From a bacterium EF100-94H03 bin56 (GTDB taxonomy: Bacteria > Pseudomonadota > Alphaproteobacteria > SP197): a DNA stretch of 64,000 nucleotides. Below the pieces are notes generated by a model. The model had not been told where the DNA came from. It made no database searches and was given only the letters and a program-made list of their open reading frames with translations. A program made the position numbers and the translations under genes. This document shows positions 29,547 to 38,779 of the stretch, piece by piece. The stretch is from NCBI GenBank assembly GCA_002238685.1, contig MPMV01000019.1, positions 1 through 64,000 of the forward strand, read 5' to 3'. How positions within the stretch are numbered: the stretch's first letter is position 1; every line of letters starts with the position of its first letter.

Positions 29547-30668
29547 GCCCGATCTTGACGGCGACAGGGTCCCGGGATCCAGACCTGCGTCGATGAGTTC
29601 CTGCGGCAGCTTGCTGCCGAGGATGACGGTTGCGGCGTAGGCGGAAAGACCTGTGGACGTCTGGATTCCGGCGCCTCCCTGGCCGACGTTCCAGAAAAAC
29701 CCCTCACACTCAGGGTCGAAGCCTGTCACCGGCAGCCTGTCCGGGACGAAGCTTCGCAATCCCGCCCACCGGCTTTCCATGCGCCGGATGTCGAGAGTGG
29801 TCCACTCCATAATCCGGTGGGCGGCAAGGGCTAGGTCCATCTCCTCGGGCGCGGCATCACAGGGTACGCTCGGCTGTTCGTCGGCCAGGGAACCGAGAAT
29901 CAGTCCGGCATCCGGCTTGAAGTAGAAGTTCTCGCCGTCATCGGCCACCAGCGGCCAGGCGCCATAGTCCATGCCGGCCGGCCCCCGGAACGTGAAGGCG
30001 GTGCGGCGCATGGGCACGAGGCCGACAGGCGCTGCCCCGGCCATGCGGCCGACCACATCGCCCCAGGCACCGGCGCAGTTGGCCACGACGGGTGCCTCGA
30101 GAGTCCTTCCGGGCACCGTCACGCGCCAGACACCGCTCCGGTGTTCCATCCGGGTGACCGGCGCATTGAGGAGCATGGTGGCACCGGCCGCCCGCGCCGC
30201 CCTGAGATAGGCTCCGTGGATGGCATGGACGTCGATGTCGCCGGCGGCAGGTTCCCAGAGCCCCGATTCGATCTTCTCCGGCCTGAGGACCGGACACCGT
30301 TCGAGACACTCCTCGCGATCGAGTTCGAAGAGCTGATGTCCAATCACATGGCCCAGTCCCTGAAGGGTGAACGCCGCGTCCCGGGTTCCGGTTCCGAAGA
30401 GAAGGAGAACGGGACGCCTCCTGATCAGGGATACATCGGTGAACCCCGGCGGCGGGCTCTCGAGAAAGGGCCTGGTTGCGGCGCTGAGGGCCTGGACGAC
30501 CGCGCCACCGATCGCATCGGTATAGTGGGCTGCCGATCGTCCGGTACTGTGATAGCCCGGCTGGTCTTCCCCCTCGACGATCACCACGCTGCAGGATGGC
30601 GCAAGGCGCCAGGCAAGCGACGCTCCCACCACCCCTGCGCCAATGATGATGACATCGAATGCGGCCAT
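29535..30668 (-). CDS. FAD-dependent oxidoreductase, DAO (glycine/D-amino acid oxidase) type
   Basis: A 377-residue flavoprotein. The N-terminal dinucleotide fold VIIIGAGVVGASLAWRLAP with the GxGxxG glycines binds FAD, followed by the acidic strand end VVIVEGEDQPGYHSTGRSAA. WEPAAGDIDVHAIHGAYLRAA lies in the middle, and the C-terminal part includes SRWAGLRSFVPDRLPVTGFD and FFWNVGQGGAGIQTS, the usual last FAD contact. Members oxidise glycine, sarcosine, D-amino acids or similar secondary amines. The substrate cannot be told. It starts 25 bp downstream of the tRNA-Thr gene on the same strand. Confidence 0.9.
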   Translation of the reverse strand: MAAFDVIIIGAGVVGASLAWRLAPSCSVVIVEGEDQPGYHSTGRSAAHYTDAIGGAVVQALSAATRPFLESPPPGFTDVSLIRRRPVLLLFGTGTRDAAFTLQGLGHVIGHQLFELDREECLERCPVLRPEKIESGLWEPAAGDIDVHAIHGAYLRAARAAGATMLLNAPVTRMEHRSGVWRVTVPGRTLEAPVVANCAGAWGDVVGRMAGAAPVGLVPMRRTAFTFRGPAGMDYGAWPLVADDGENFYFKPDAGLILGSLADEQPSVPCDAAPEEMDLALAAHRIMEWTTLDIRRMESRWAGLRSFVPDRLPVTGFDPECEGFFWNVGQGGAGIQTSTGLSAYAATVILGSKLPQELIDAGLDPGTLSPSRSGGAR

Positions 30669-30692
30669 GGTTCCAAGAAAGGTCCGGCAGAA

Positions 30693-30767
30693 TGGTGCCG
30701 AAGGGGAGATTCGAACTCCCGACCTACTGATTACGAATCAGTTGCTCTGCCACTGAGCTACTTCGGC
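30693..30767 (-). tRNA. tRNA-Thr (anticodon CGT)
   Basis: A complete 75 nt cloverleaf on the minus strand. The acceptor stem GCCGAAG/CTTCGGC has 7 bp, the D arm is GCTC...GAGC, the anticodon arm ACTGA-TTCGTAA-TCAGT gives anticodon CGT (codon ACG), and the T arm is CGGGAG-TTCGAAT-CTCCC-like. The discriminator is A and CCA is encoded at 30693-30695. The variable loop is short, as in class I tRNAs. Confidence 0.97.
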
Positions 30768-30831
30768 TTGGGACACCCGGTCAGGGCGGGGAACCTAGTC
30801 ACAAGCCGGTGCCAGGGTCAATGCCGCAAGC

Positions 30832-32178
30832 TCACGACAACGTGGCGGGTTCGGCCGGTCCCGGCGATGCCAGGAACGGGGGCCGGGTTTCCTCCACGGC
30901 GCCCGGACTGCGCCAGACCATGGAATCGAAACGTCCGCAACCGTCACAGACTGCACGCCATGTCCGGGTGATCTGGCCGCAGCCGCTGCATTGCCAGGTC
31001 CTGTCCGGGCTCGCCTCGATCATGCGGGTCTGCCACTCCGCGGCCTTTTCGGCATTGTTCTCGCTGGTCTCGAGATCGACCCACAGACGGATCTCCCGGG
31101 GTACCAGGCCCGCCGTGCCAATGGCGTTGAGATGGCGTCGCATCTCCCCGGTCAGCCTCGACTCCATCGCCACCCTCGCCGCAGCCACATGGGCCTCCCG
31201 GTCATCCACATTGAGGTTGAGCAAACGTTCCATGCGACGATAGCGGTTGGCCCCTTCGTCACTCCAGATCTCGATGTAGAGATCGGCCAGATCCGGATGC
31301 GGCGCCATCTTCCAGGTCTTCTCGACGACACGGACGGCCTGGCTTCCCTTTCCGGAATCGATGAGAAGCCGGGCGAGGATACAGCCCGCCGGCACCAAAT
31401 CCGGCGCCTCGCCGTGGGCTGTCCGGGCGAGCTTGAGGGCCTCGTCGCGACGCTCTTCCTCGTGGGCCCGCACCGCTTCCTCGACCAGCAGGACGGCATG
31501 GCGCCGCCGTCCCGGTGCGGCCTCGATCACCTTGCGATCGCGCGCGGACTTCAGTGTCTGGCGGGCGGCGGTCCAGTCCCCGGCCCTTGTCTGCAACTCG
31601 AAGACGGCTTCAGCCGCCCACGCGGCATCGGGTCTGAGAGCATGGGCCTTGCGCGCATACCCTGCAGCAGCCTCGTGATCGCCCTTCCGCAGGGCCGCCG
31701 CCATCAGGCCGCGAAGGCCTAGAAACTCCGTCTCCGGGCGCTCAAGCATGGCGCGAAAGCGCCGGTCCGCCTCGTTGTCATCCCCGTCGAGCTGGGCGGC
31801 CTGGGCCGTTAAAAGCAGGGTGAGCGGTGGACGGTCGAGCAGCCTGTCGGCTCTCCTCGCGTGGGCCCGGGCGCCCGGAGCGTCGCCGGCCGCCACCGCC
31901 ACAAGTCCTGACGTCAACGCCTTCCACCCCTTCTCCTTGCGGCGTTCGCCCAGGGCGAGCCGGATGCGGCGCGGTGCGCGCCAGAACCACTGGAAGAGAA
32001 GCACCGCCACCACCGACACGACAACGAGGAGAAGGATGCCGAGAATCAGCATCGACGTCTCGGTCGTCACTTCCCAGGCATCCCAGACGAAGGTGACGCT
32101 GCCCCCGCGATCGGCAATCCACACGATGCCGCCGATCAACGCAGCCATCACAAGGACGTAGAAGAGGAGAGCGATCAT
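30832..32178 (-). CDS. HemY-like membrane protein with tetratricopeptide-like repeats
   Basis: A 448-residue protein of the HemY N-terminal family, found next to hemCD in proteobacteria. It is not the protoporphyrinogen oxidase also called HemY in Gram-positives. Two membrane helices lie at about 1-24 and 40-62 (MIALLFYVLVMAALIGGIVW, then SMLILGILLLVVVSVVAVLL). The rest is helical repeats of TPR type, such as EAAAGYARKAHALRPDAAWA. At the C-terminus WQCSGCGQITRTW and CDGCGRFDSM form a four-cysteine rubredoxin-like zinc ribbon. It starts with an ATGA overlap with the stop of the upstream gene, so the start at 32178 is secure. Its exact role in heme metabolism is not known. Confidence 0.85.
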   Translation of the reverse strand: MIALLFYVLVMAALIGGIVWIADRGGSVTFVWDAWEVTTETSMLILGILLLVVVSVVAVLLFQWFWRAPRRIRLALGERRKEKGWKALTSGLVAVAAGDAPGARAHARRADRLLDRPPLTLLLTAQAAQLDGDDNEADRRFRAMLERPETEFLGLRGLMAAALRKGDHEAAAGYARKAHALRPDAAWAAEAVFELQTRAGDWTAARQTLKSARDRKVIEAAPGRRRHAVLLVEEAVRAHEEERRDEALKLARTAHGEAPDLVPAGCILARLLIDSGKGSQAVRVVEKTWKMAPHPDLADLYIEIWSDEGANRYRRMERLLNLNVDDREAHVAAARVAMESRLTGEMRRHLNAIGTAGLVPREIRLWVDLETSENNAEKAAEWQTRMIEASPDRTWQCSGCGQITRTWRAVCDGCGRFDSMVWRSPGAVEETRPPFLASPGPAEPATLS

Positions 32179-33248
32179 GGTTGCATGACGCCGGAAACCG
32201 CACGCGCGTGGAGGCGACCGAGAGCGCCATCGACCTCGATGCGGACCCTTGCCTGCCCGGCCCATTGCTCCATGGTTCCGGCGAACTCAGGAGGAAGGGA
32301 GTCGATCTCGCGTAGCGCCTCTTCAAGGTTTCCTGTGGCCACCGCCGCCTCGATCCTGCGGATTGTCGCCTGACTGCCGGTACCGGCAGGTTCACCGTCG
32401 ATCCGCCTGACGGTGACGAGACTTTCGATATGGGCCAGGGTCTCGTCGACCCACCCGCTGGCCGCCGCAACCCTCGCTGTCTTGCTGGCGGCCGTGAGCA
32501 CGTGCCCGAGAGACGCCTCGAGTGCGTGATGTGTGGGAACGCCGGTGCCGGCATGACGGGCCAGGATGTCGAGGTCTGCCTCGATCCCGGGATCATTCGC
32601 TTCGAGGATGGCGACAGCCTCGTGTTCCGTGGCGAACGGGCGGCCGCTGTCGACGGCGTCCCGCAGCTGACCAACGGCGACGACCAACGCCGCACCGTGA
32701 TCACCGGGCCGGGAGGCGAGGGTGTCCAGCATCTCGCGAAGGGCCGCCACCTCCCTGCGAAGCATGTCGATCATGCGGGCCCGTTCCCGCGCCGCGACAT
32801 CGGGACGTTCGATGTCCGCGTCCGGAACAATCGGGGGAGGTGCATCGTTCAGGTCTTCGTCGATACGATCGATGCGCTGGACAAGCTCTGCAAGGTCCGT
32901 CTCCAGTCCGGTGCGGAACTCTTCCTCATCGTCGAGAGCAGCTTGTGCCGCATCAAGGCGTTCCGCGAGACGCGCCACGGTGAGGTCAATGTCCGTCCCG
33001 TCATCCTCCGCAGCGAGTCGAACCACCCGTTCTTCCAGGTCGGCAAGGCGCATCGTGGTGTCACGCAGCCCGGACCAAAGCCAGGCCAGACCAGCGACAA
33101 GTGCCGCCATCGCCAGAATGAGAATGGCCGACGCCACCCATCCGGAGCTCCTTCCCAGGAACCGCCTCACGGACTGCGCCGGTCTCCTGATCCAGGGGCC
33201 GTCGGTGGTGCTGTCTTTCGCCGGTTTGCTGCTGTCGTCAGACGTCAT
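32175..33248 (-). CDS. HemX/mitofilin-like membrane protein
   Basis: A 357-residue protein with a cytoplasmic N-terminal segment, one membrane helix (about 40-62, VASAILILAMAALVAGLAWL), and a long coiled coil (about 65-180) of charged heptads such as RLADLEERVVRLAAEDD. A helical C-terminal half follows. This architecture and its position between hemD and the HemY-like gene are those of the mitofilin/HemX-like proteins (COG4223) of alphaproteobacteria. It starts at 33248 by a 4 bp overlap with the hemD stop. It has no visible catalytic motif and probably shapes membranes or organises a complex. Confidence 0.75.
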   Translation of the reverse strand: MTSDDSSKPAKDSTTDGPWIRRPAQSVRRFLGRSSGWVASAILILAMAALVAGLAWLWSGLRDTTMRLADLEERVVRLAAEDDGTDIDLTVARLAERLDAAQAALDDEEEFRTGLETDLAELVQRIDRIDEDLNDAPPPIVPDADIERPDVAARERARMIDMLRREVAALREMLDTLASRPGDHGAALVVAVGQLRDAVDSGRPFATEHEAVAILEANDPGIEADLDILARHAGTGVPTHHALEASLGHVLTAASKTARVAAASGWVDETLAHIESLVTVRRIDGEPAGTGSQATIRRIEAAVATGNLEEALREIDSLPPEFAGTMEQWAGQARVRIEVDGALGRLHARAVSGVMQP

Positions 33249-33964
33249 GAATGTTCTCCGGCAAGGGCAATGCACCCCGCAAGGCTCTCCGCATCACTGC
33301 GAGGAGCCACGACAAGATCTTTCCAGCCCGATCCCTCGAGGGTCCGGGCGACAGCATCGCTCAGACAGAACCCCACGAGCGACTGCAAGGACGTCTCGAC
33401 ACCCGCCTCACGAACGAGCCTCATGAAGATTGCGGCCGTTCGCGGCGAAAAGTGGGCCACACCCAGAAGATGGCCTCCCCGAAGCGCGGCCAGGGCCACC
33501 TGCGGAAGGCCACTGGCAGCTTCGGCATGATAGCCGACAACACGTTCGACGACGAATCCATCCCTCGCCAGGAGGCCCGCAAGGTCACCGGCAATTCTCG
33601 AACCCGACACATGGATCAGTCGCCCGACTCCCGGGTCAAGGCTCCGGCGGATGAGGACCGCCAGGCTCTCCAGGTCGCCTCCAGCGGCATGGACACCGGT
33701 GAAGCCGTGTTCCCTTGCCCGGGCTGCCGAGACCGTGCCAACAGCGAGGACCGGAACCGAACGATTCGCCGTGGCCCGTGCGAGGGCATCGGCGCCATTG
33801 GCGCTTGTCACCACGCATCCCTGGACACCATCGAGATCGCCAACCGTGATGGTGACGTCGACGATCATCAGCAGCGGAGCAATGAGGGACTCGATCCCGC
33901 GACGCCGGAGAATGGCCGCAAAGGCAAGGGAGTCCCTCTTCGGCCTTGTCACGAGGACAGTCAC
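33245..33964 (-). CDS. hemD: Uroporphyrinogen-III synthase
   Basis: A 239-residue protein. HemD is weakly conserved, but the two-lobed pattern is seen: VLVTRPKRDSLAFAAILRRRGIE at the start, VVTSANGADAL near residue 50, LIHVSGSRIAGDLAGLLARDGF and VERVVGYHA in the second lobe, then AHFSPRTAAIFMRLV near residue 170. It closes hydroxymethylbilane to uroporphyrinogen III with inversion of ring D. Its position directly after hemC with a 4 bp overlap makes the call firm. Confidence 0.9.
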   Translation of the reverse strand: MTVLVTRPKRDSLAFAAILRRRGIESLIAPLLMIVDVTITVGDLDGVQGCVVTSANGADALARATANRSVPVLAVGTVSAARAREHGFTGVHAAGGDLESLAVLIRRSLDPGVGRLIHVSGSRIAGDLAGLLARDGFVVERVVGYHAEAASGLPQVALAALRGGHLLGVAHFSPRTAAIFMRLVREAGVETSLQSLVGFCLSDAVARTLEGSGWKDLVVAPRSDAESLAGCIALAGEHS

Positions 33965-34878
33965 GGCATCCGGCTTCCATAGAGATCCTTGCCGGCACGG
34001 CTCAACAACCTCTCGCCGACCGCCCTGCCCACAGTCTCGGCCGCTGTCCCCTTCTCTTCACTCATCGTCCACCGGCTGCCATCGTCCGACAGCACCTGGC
34101 CACGAACCCGCACGCCGCTTCCGGACCGTATGGCGAGGGCGGCGACGGGTGTCCGGCACGATCCGTCGAGGATCGCGAGGACGGCACGTTCGGCCTCGAC
34201 ACACTGTCTGGTGGGCCCATCGTCGATGGTCTCGAGCAGGGCCAGGATTCCGGACTCTCCGGCGCGGCATGTCACACCGATAGCGCCCTGCCCGGCCGCA
34301 GGGAGCATGTCGCCCGGATCAAGGAGTGCCGTCGCCTCGTGGAGAAGGCCCAGACGTTCCAGCCCGGCTGCCGCCAGCAGCGTCGCTGCGGCCTTTCCTT
34401 CCTTCAGCCGGGCAAGGCGCGTGTCGACATTGCCCCGCCAGGTCACGATCTCGAGATCGGGCCGCAGGCTGAGGAGCTGTGCACGGCGGCGTATCGACGA
34501 CGTGCCGACCCGGGCGCCCGTGGGAAGATCACCGATCGAGGCGGCAACGGTCGAGACGAAGGCATCGCGGGGATCGGCGCGCGGCAGAATGGCACCCAGC
34601 ACCACTTCCGCGGTGATGACGGTTTCCACGTCCTTCATGGAATGAACGGCAAGGTCGGCCTCGCCCCGGGCCACCACCCGGTCGATTTCAGCGGTGAAGA
34701 CGCCCTTGCCCCCCACCTCGGCGAGCGGGCGGTCCCGGACCTGATCGCCGGTGGTGCGCACGATCACCAGCTCCGGCGGTGCGAGACCGGGATGACGTGC
34801 CATCAGGGCCTCGCGAACGAGGTTGGCCTGGAACCGTGCCAACTGGCTTCCCCGCGTCGCGATTCTCAAGGGTTCCAC
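33961..34878 (-). CDS. hemC: Porphobilinogen deaminase (hydroxymethylbilane synthase)
   Basis: A 305-residue protein of normal length. LRIATRGSQLARFQANLV opens the protein, GGKGVFTAEID and VHSMKDVE lie near residues 58-82, GTSSIRRRAQLL near residue 125, and WRGNVDTRLARL near residue 146. The cysteine that carries the dipyrromethane cofactor is in ILDGSCRTPVAA near residue 240. It polymerises four porphobilinogens to hydroxymethylbilane. It is the first gene of a four-gene operon (hemC, hemD, HemX-like, HemY-like) with 4 bp overlaps throughout. Confidence 0.97.
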   Translation of the reverse strand: MEPLRIATRGSQLARFQANLVREALMARHPGLAPPELVIVRTTGDQVRDRPLAEVGGKGVFTAEIDRVVARGEADLAVHSMKDVETVITAEVVLGAILPRADPRDAFVSTVAASIGDLPTGARVGTSSIRRRAQLLSLRPDLEIVTWRGNVDTRLARLKEGKAAATLLAAAGLERLGLLHEATALLDPGDMLPAAGQGAIGVTCRAGESGILALLETIDDGPTRQCVEAERAVLAILDGSCRTPVAALAIRSGSGVRVRGQVLSDDGSRWTMSEEKGTAAETVGRAVGERLLSRAGKDLYGSRMP

Positions 34879-35257
34879 GTTCTATCGTCTCTCAGAGAAC
34901 CAGGATGTGAACGATGCCGGTGCGTTTGCGATCACCTCAAGACCGGTGGTCGCAATCCTACCATGGTCGTGCAAATGCAGTCCGCGGTTGTCAAGTGGCG
35001 CTCACTCCGTTTCCGGTTACCGCAATCACTATGGTTGGAGTGTCCTCCATCGTGCCGACAGCGGAACCTTCAGGCGCGTCGGCAAAACCCGTGCAGCAAC
35101 GGCTTTTCCTTGCGGACTCAGGTGGCAGCAAGTGGTTTTCTCCGACTGAAAACCATCCCTCCTCATTCGGGTCGCTTGCATCCATGACTTGACAGCCATC
35201 GCACCGGCCCCTTGGTGTCGGATTGCGCTCCGCCAATCCGACCTGCCAGGACTGACC
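34879..35257. other. 379 bp intergenic region upstream of hemC
   Basis: No coding frame here is convincing. It should hold the hemC promoter on the minus strand, but I see no clear -35/-10 pair. A perfect hairpin at 35218-35243 is listed separately. The tsaD gene that often sits divergently from hemC in related bacteria is not here. Confidence 0.6.
35218..35243. terminator. Hairpin downstream of the membrane protein gene
   Basis: GTCGGATTG and CAATCCGAC form a perfect 9 bp stem with an 8 nt loop, 15 bp beyond the stop of the minus-strand gene at 35258. No T-run follows, so termination activity is uncertain. Confidence 0.45.
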
Positions 35258-35728
35258 TCAATCTCCCGCGAACGCGATCATTCGTCCACAGACGAGTGCT
35301 CCCAGCCAGCAAACCGTTGAGAGGATGGCGTGACCGACCAGGTGCGCACGCGAGGCGTCCCTGAGCAGGAACCCGTAGGTCCAACACAGTGCAAGGGTAG
35401 ACAGGACCCCGACCGCGATGAAGGTCAGCTTGAGTTGCAGGAATCCGATGTCACTGTATTCCCGCGCCCGGACCGAAAACAGCAGGGGTCCCGTGAGCAG
35501 GGCAAGGATCAGCCCGCACGCCGCAATGGGCGCGAGTACCCGCACCACGGCTTCGCGAGGGATGCCGCGCCACACGCCAAGAAACCTGAGATTGAGCGGG
35601 ACGATGGACCCGATCAGCAGGGCGACCGCGAAAATGTGCGCGGCGTTGGTGGCGGCATAACCCCAGCGGGAACCCCGCAGTGCCTGCGCCAGGGCCGTTC
35701 CCTCGAGCGCCGAGAAAAGGGCCTCCAA
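35258..35728 (-). CDS. Small four-helix membrane protein, function unknown
   Basis: A 156-residue integral membrane protein with about four hydrophobic segments: AAHIFAVALLIGSIVPLNL, ACGLILALLTGPLLFSV, LTFIAVGVLSTLALCWTY and AILSTVCWLGALVCGRMI. Conserved-looking histidines lie in NAAHIF and HLVGHAI. It resembles uncharacterised inner membrane proteins (DUF2214/DUF6644-like), judged by pattern only. It begins 4 bp after the stop of the periplasmic protein gene upstream, so the two are one transcription unit and may work together. Confidence 0.75.
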   Translation of the reverse strand: MEALFSALEGTALAQALRGSRWGYAATNAAHIFAVALLIGSIVPLNLRFLGVWRGIPREAVVRVLAPIAACGLILALLTGPLLFSVRAREYSDIGFLQLKLTFIAVGVLSTLALCWTYGFLLRDASRAHLVGHAILSTVCWLGALVCGRMIAFAGD

Positions 35729-35732
35729 GGTC

Positions 35733-36101
35733 TCAGTCGCGCCCGGGGTAGAGGATGTACTCCCGTTCGCCGAGGTACAGTCGTTCCGCCTTCACCCGTT
35801 TTTCCGACGGATCGGCGGCCGGCTCGCCGATCACCCGGATCACGACCCCTTCGACCAGATCGCCGTCCTCGAAACCGGCGCGTTCGTTACGCCAGGGCTG
35901 ACCAACCTCGGCCGTCCACTCCTCGCCCTCCACGTCGATTGTCAGGATTCCGTGGGGATTGCCCAGGCGGACGGTCTTGATGATGCCGGTCAGATCGATG
36001 TTGCCGCCGGTTGTCCAAGACCAGCCGTGATGGGCCAGAGGCTCGACCGTCGGGACCGCGAGTCCCAGGGCCAGGACTGTGATGATCAAGAACCTCATCA
36101 T
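35733..36101 (-). CDS. Periplasmic DUF6152-type protein
   Basis: A 122-residue exported protein. The signal peptide is MMRFLIITVLALGLAVPT, followed by the mature start AHHGWSWTTGGNIDLTG, which matches the His-His-(G/S)-W opening of the DUF6152 family. TVRLGNPHGILTIDVEGEEW and GEPAADPSEKRVKAERLYL follow in a small beta-rich domain. The start at 36101 has GAAGGGAAG upstream and places the signal peptide at the N-terminus, so the longer frame to 36179 is rejected. Family members are uncharacterised and often lie beside small membrane proteins, as here. Confidence 0.8.
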   Translation of the reverse strand: MMRFLIITVLALGLAVPTVEPLAHHGWSWTTGGNIDLTGIIKTVRLGNPHGILTIDVEGEEWTAEVGQPWRNERAGFEDGDLVEGVVIRVIGEPAADPSEKRVKAERLYLGEREYILYPGRD

Positions 36102-36560
36102 GGTGCTTCCCTTCAAGTTCGTGGCGACATCACCCTCGGAGAGTGGACTGGCGGTATGGTGAAGCGAGACCGAAGACATCCTCCGGCTTTCAGCGCTTCC
36201 TTGCGATCTCCGGCCCTCCTGATTGCCAGACCCGAGGATGGATCAATCCAACAGTGAAGGAAAGAACCCTCGAAGGGGCTCAACCCTGTCCACGTTCGCT
36301 CGCAGATGACCGGGCGAGACGGGTGACGGCGGCGTTCCGTTCCTGTCCGGAAGGGGCATTGAATCGAGCCCGTCGACACTCATTCACAAGTGCTTCGCAC
36401 AACTTTACGCTGGCGCAACATTTCGGCAACGCGCGTGCAGGAATCTCCGCGTTGCGACCGGGCGCTGCACCCGGATACCTCAATCGGGCATTCGGCAGGC
36501 CGATTGGAACGGCACTGCGGAGGTTCGAATCAACCAATCCTGATGAGGCGCAAAGTCCAG
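36102..36560. other. 459 bp divergent intergenic region
   Basis: It lies between the DUF6152 gene and the cytochrome b561 gene, which point away from each other. Open frames in it are short and have no recognisable content. Promoters for both sides must be here, but none is clear enough to mark. Confidence 0.55.
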
Positions 36561-37082
36561 ATGGCTCGCACCGACGGCTATTCCATCCTCTCCATCGTGG
36601 TTCACTGGCTCGCCGCGATCGTGGTCGTTGCGCTGTTCTTCACCCATGAGGGCGAGCGCGGGAGCACCGCCTACCTCTTTCACGTGAGCGGCGGGGCAAT
36701 CACGGGACTGTTCCTTCTGTGGCGTGTGTGGCATCGGGTCCGGCGGGGCAACACCCGTCCGCCGAAGCAGGCGGCCGTGTTCAATCTCGCGGCGCGGCTC
36801 GTGCACTGGGGATTGCTTGTTGCGATCGTCGTCGTGGTGGTTTCCGGTTACCTCCTGCCCTGGTCACTCGGGCGAGAACTGGACGTGTTCGGTTTCGGCA
36901 TCCCGTCACCGATGGGAGCGAACCGGGACGTACACGAGTTCGTGGAACGGGTGCACGACGTCTCAGGCCACCTCTTCATTCCGCTTGTTGCTCTGCATGT
37001 CTTGGGGGCCATCAAGCACGCCGCATTCGATTGGCGCGGCGCCGGGCGTCGCATGTTCAAGCCCATCGATGGAGGCCGGTGA
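36561..37082 (+). CDS. Cytochrome b561-family diheme membrane protein
   Basis: A 173-residue four-helix membrane protein of the bacterial cytochrome b561 (CybB) family. The histidines that would hold two hemes are in SIVVHWLAAIVVVALFF (helix 1), AYLFHVSGGAITGLFLLW (helix 2) and SGHLFIPLVALHVLGAIKH (helix 4), with LVHWGLLVAIVVVVVSGYLL as helix 3. Such proteins pass electrons from quinol or superoxide. GLFLLWRVWHRVRRGNTRPP is also typical. The start at 36561 (MARTDGYS) fits the family. ATG at 36543 is an alternative that adds six residues. Confidence 0.88.
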   Translation: MARTDGYSILSIVVHWLAAIVVVALFFTHEGERGSTAYLFHVSGGAITGLFLLWRVWHRVRRGNTRPPKQAAVFNLAARLVHWGLLVAIVVVVVSGYLLPWSLGRELDVFGFGIPSPMGANRDVHEFVERVHDVSGHLFIPLVALHVLGAIKHAAFDWRGAGRRMFKPIDGGR

Positions 37083-37201
37083 CGACGGCATCGCCGGCAG
37101 AACCCGGCGGCTGAAGTCACCGCTCGCCGCAACCAGGCAATCGGGAGGGGGCCAGCGCGGCGGTACCACAGCCGGAGAGTGATGGCGCCGGGCGTTGCCG
37201 G

Positions 37202-38743
37202 TCAGATCCTGGCTTCGATCAGGAACGGTCCCGGTGTCGCAAATCCGGCGGCCAGCGCCTCGTTGAATTCCTCGGCGGTGTCCGCCCGCCGGGCCTCGAC
37301 ACCCATGGAATGCGACATCTCGACCCAGTTGATCTCGGGCCGGTCGAGATCGAACATGTCATGGGCCTTCGGTCCCGGAGTGGCGCCGACATTCAGAAGT
37401 TCGGTGTGGAGAATGGCATAGGTCCGGTTGGCATAGACGACCGTGACGACGTCAAGCTGTTCACGTGCCTGGGTCCACAGGGCCTGGACCGTGTAGAGCG
37501 CGCTGCCGTCACCGGTGAGGCAGAGCACCTTGCGGTCGGGACAGGCCACCGCGGCGCCCGTCGCCTCGGGCAGGGCACGACCGATGGACCCTCCGGTTCC
37601 GAACAGCCAGTCATGGTGCGGACACCCCCTGGTGTAGGGGTGGAGCATGCGTCCTGACGTGATCGCCTCGTCGGAGACGATGCACCCTTCAGGCATCAGG
37701 TGGCCGATCGCCGCGGCGATCTTGTGGATATCGAGGTCTCCCGACCCGGGGTCGGGCCTGGTCGCCGCCTCGCGGCGGGGCTCGCACCCCATGGCGCCAA
37801 GATCGTCCGCGAGGCGTTCGAGTCCATCCATGACATCGTCCGCTGCTCCCGCAAGCTCAACCGGGCGGGCCGTCTCGGGAACGAGCAGACTCGGCTTGCC
37901 GGGATAGGCAAAGAAGGCAACCGGCATCTTCGCGCCGACAAGAATGACATGGCGTACTCCAGCGGTGGCGGCGAGAGCGACATCAACCACATAAGGCATG
38001 CGTTCCGGGTTGACCCGGCCGGCGCCGCGCTCCGTGCGGGCGCCGGCAAACTCGGTCATGAGGAGGGCGCCGGTCCGCTCGGCGATGCGTCCGGCCAGTT
38101 CGGTTGCATCGGCGCGCAACGCCCGACCGCCAAGCAGGATCAGCACCGGCTCGCCGGACGTGAGCGCTTCCCGGCATGCCCTGACCCGGGCCTCGTCCAC
38201 ACGTTGCGGCGCCGGCACATCCGGAACCCGGGATGGGCCCTCAGCATCGTTCCACGCCGTGTCCGCCGGAAGAACGAGGGTGGCGATCTGCCCCGGCGGA
38301 GTGCGTGCCGCAGCAATCGCCGCCGCGCCGTCGGCGGCGACCGACACCGCGTCCGCGCTGGTCCTCACCCAATCGGAGACCGGCCGGGCAATGCCTTCGA
38401 TATCGGCCGTCAGCGGAGCGTCATGGGCAATGTGGTAGGTCGCGTGCTCGCCCACGATGTTGACGATGGGTGTGCGCGCCTTTCTGGCATTGTGCAGGTT
38501 GGCCAGACCGTTTCCCAGTCCGGGCCCCGTATGGAGAAGCGTTGCCGCAGGGCCGTCCTTCATGCGTCCGTAGCCGTCGGCGGCGCCGGTCACCACGCCC
38601 TCGAAGAGACCCAGGATGCACCGCATGCCATCGACCTTGTCGAGGGCGGCGCAAAAGTGCATTTCCGAGGTTCCGGGATTGGTGAAACAGGTGTCCACCC
38701 CGCCCGTGACGAGCGTGCGCACGAGGCTCTCGGCCCCGTTCAT
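37202..38743 (-). CDS. Thiamine-diphosphate enzyme, acetolactate-synthase large-subunit-like
   Basis: A 513-residue three-domain TPP enzyme. The N-terminal PYR domain has the Glu in LGLFEGVVTGAADGYGRM near residue 46 and LLHTGPGLGNGLANLHNA. The middle domain is VLILLGGRALRADA. The C-terminal PP domain has GTGGSIGRALPEATGAAVA and the metal motif GDGSALYTVQALWTQA ending YANRTYAIL. The family covers acetolactate synthase, benzoylformate decarboxylase and related enzymes, and it is annotated as acetolactate synthase large subunit by similarity. No small regulatory subunit is next to it, so a catabolic carboligase or decarboxylase is more likely than branched-chain synthesis. It is 36 bp downstream of a creatininase-family gene. 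Confidence 0.85.
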   Translation of the reverse strand: MNGAESLVRTLVTGGVDTCFTNPGTSEMHFCAALDKVDGMRCILGLFEGVVTGAADGYGRMKDGPAATLLHTGPGLGNGLANLHNARKARTPIVNIVGEHATYHIAHDAPLTADIEGIARPVSDWVRTSADAVSVAADGAAAIAAARTPPGQIATLVLPADTAWNDAEGPSRVPDVPAPQRVDEARVRACREALTSGEPVLILLGGRALRADATELAGRIAERTGALLMTEFAGARTERGAGRVNPERMPYVVDVALAATAGVRHVILVGAKMPVAFFAYPGKPSLLVPETARPVELAGAADDVMDGLERLADDLGAMGCEPRREAATRPDPGSGDLDIHKIAAAIGHLMPEGCIVSDEAITSGRMLHPYTRGCPHHDWLFGTGGSIGRALPEATGAAVACPDRKVLCLTGDGSALYTVQALWTQAREQLDVVTVVYANRTYAILHTELLNVGATPGPKAHDMFDLDRPEINWVEMSHSMGVEARRADTAEEFNEALAAGFATPGPFLIEARI

Positions 38744-38779
38744 GACATTGCCTTCCATGGGATCTCCCGTCAGTTCTGG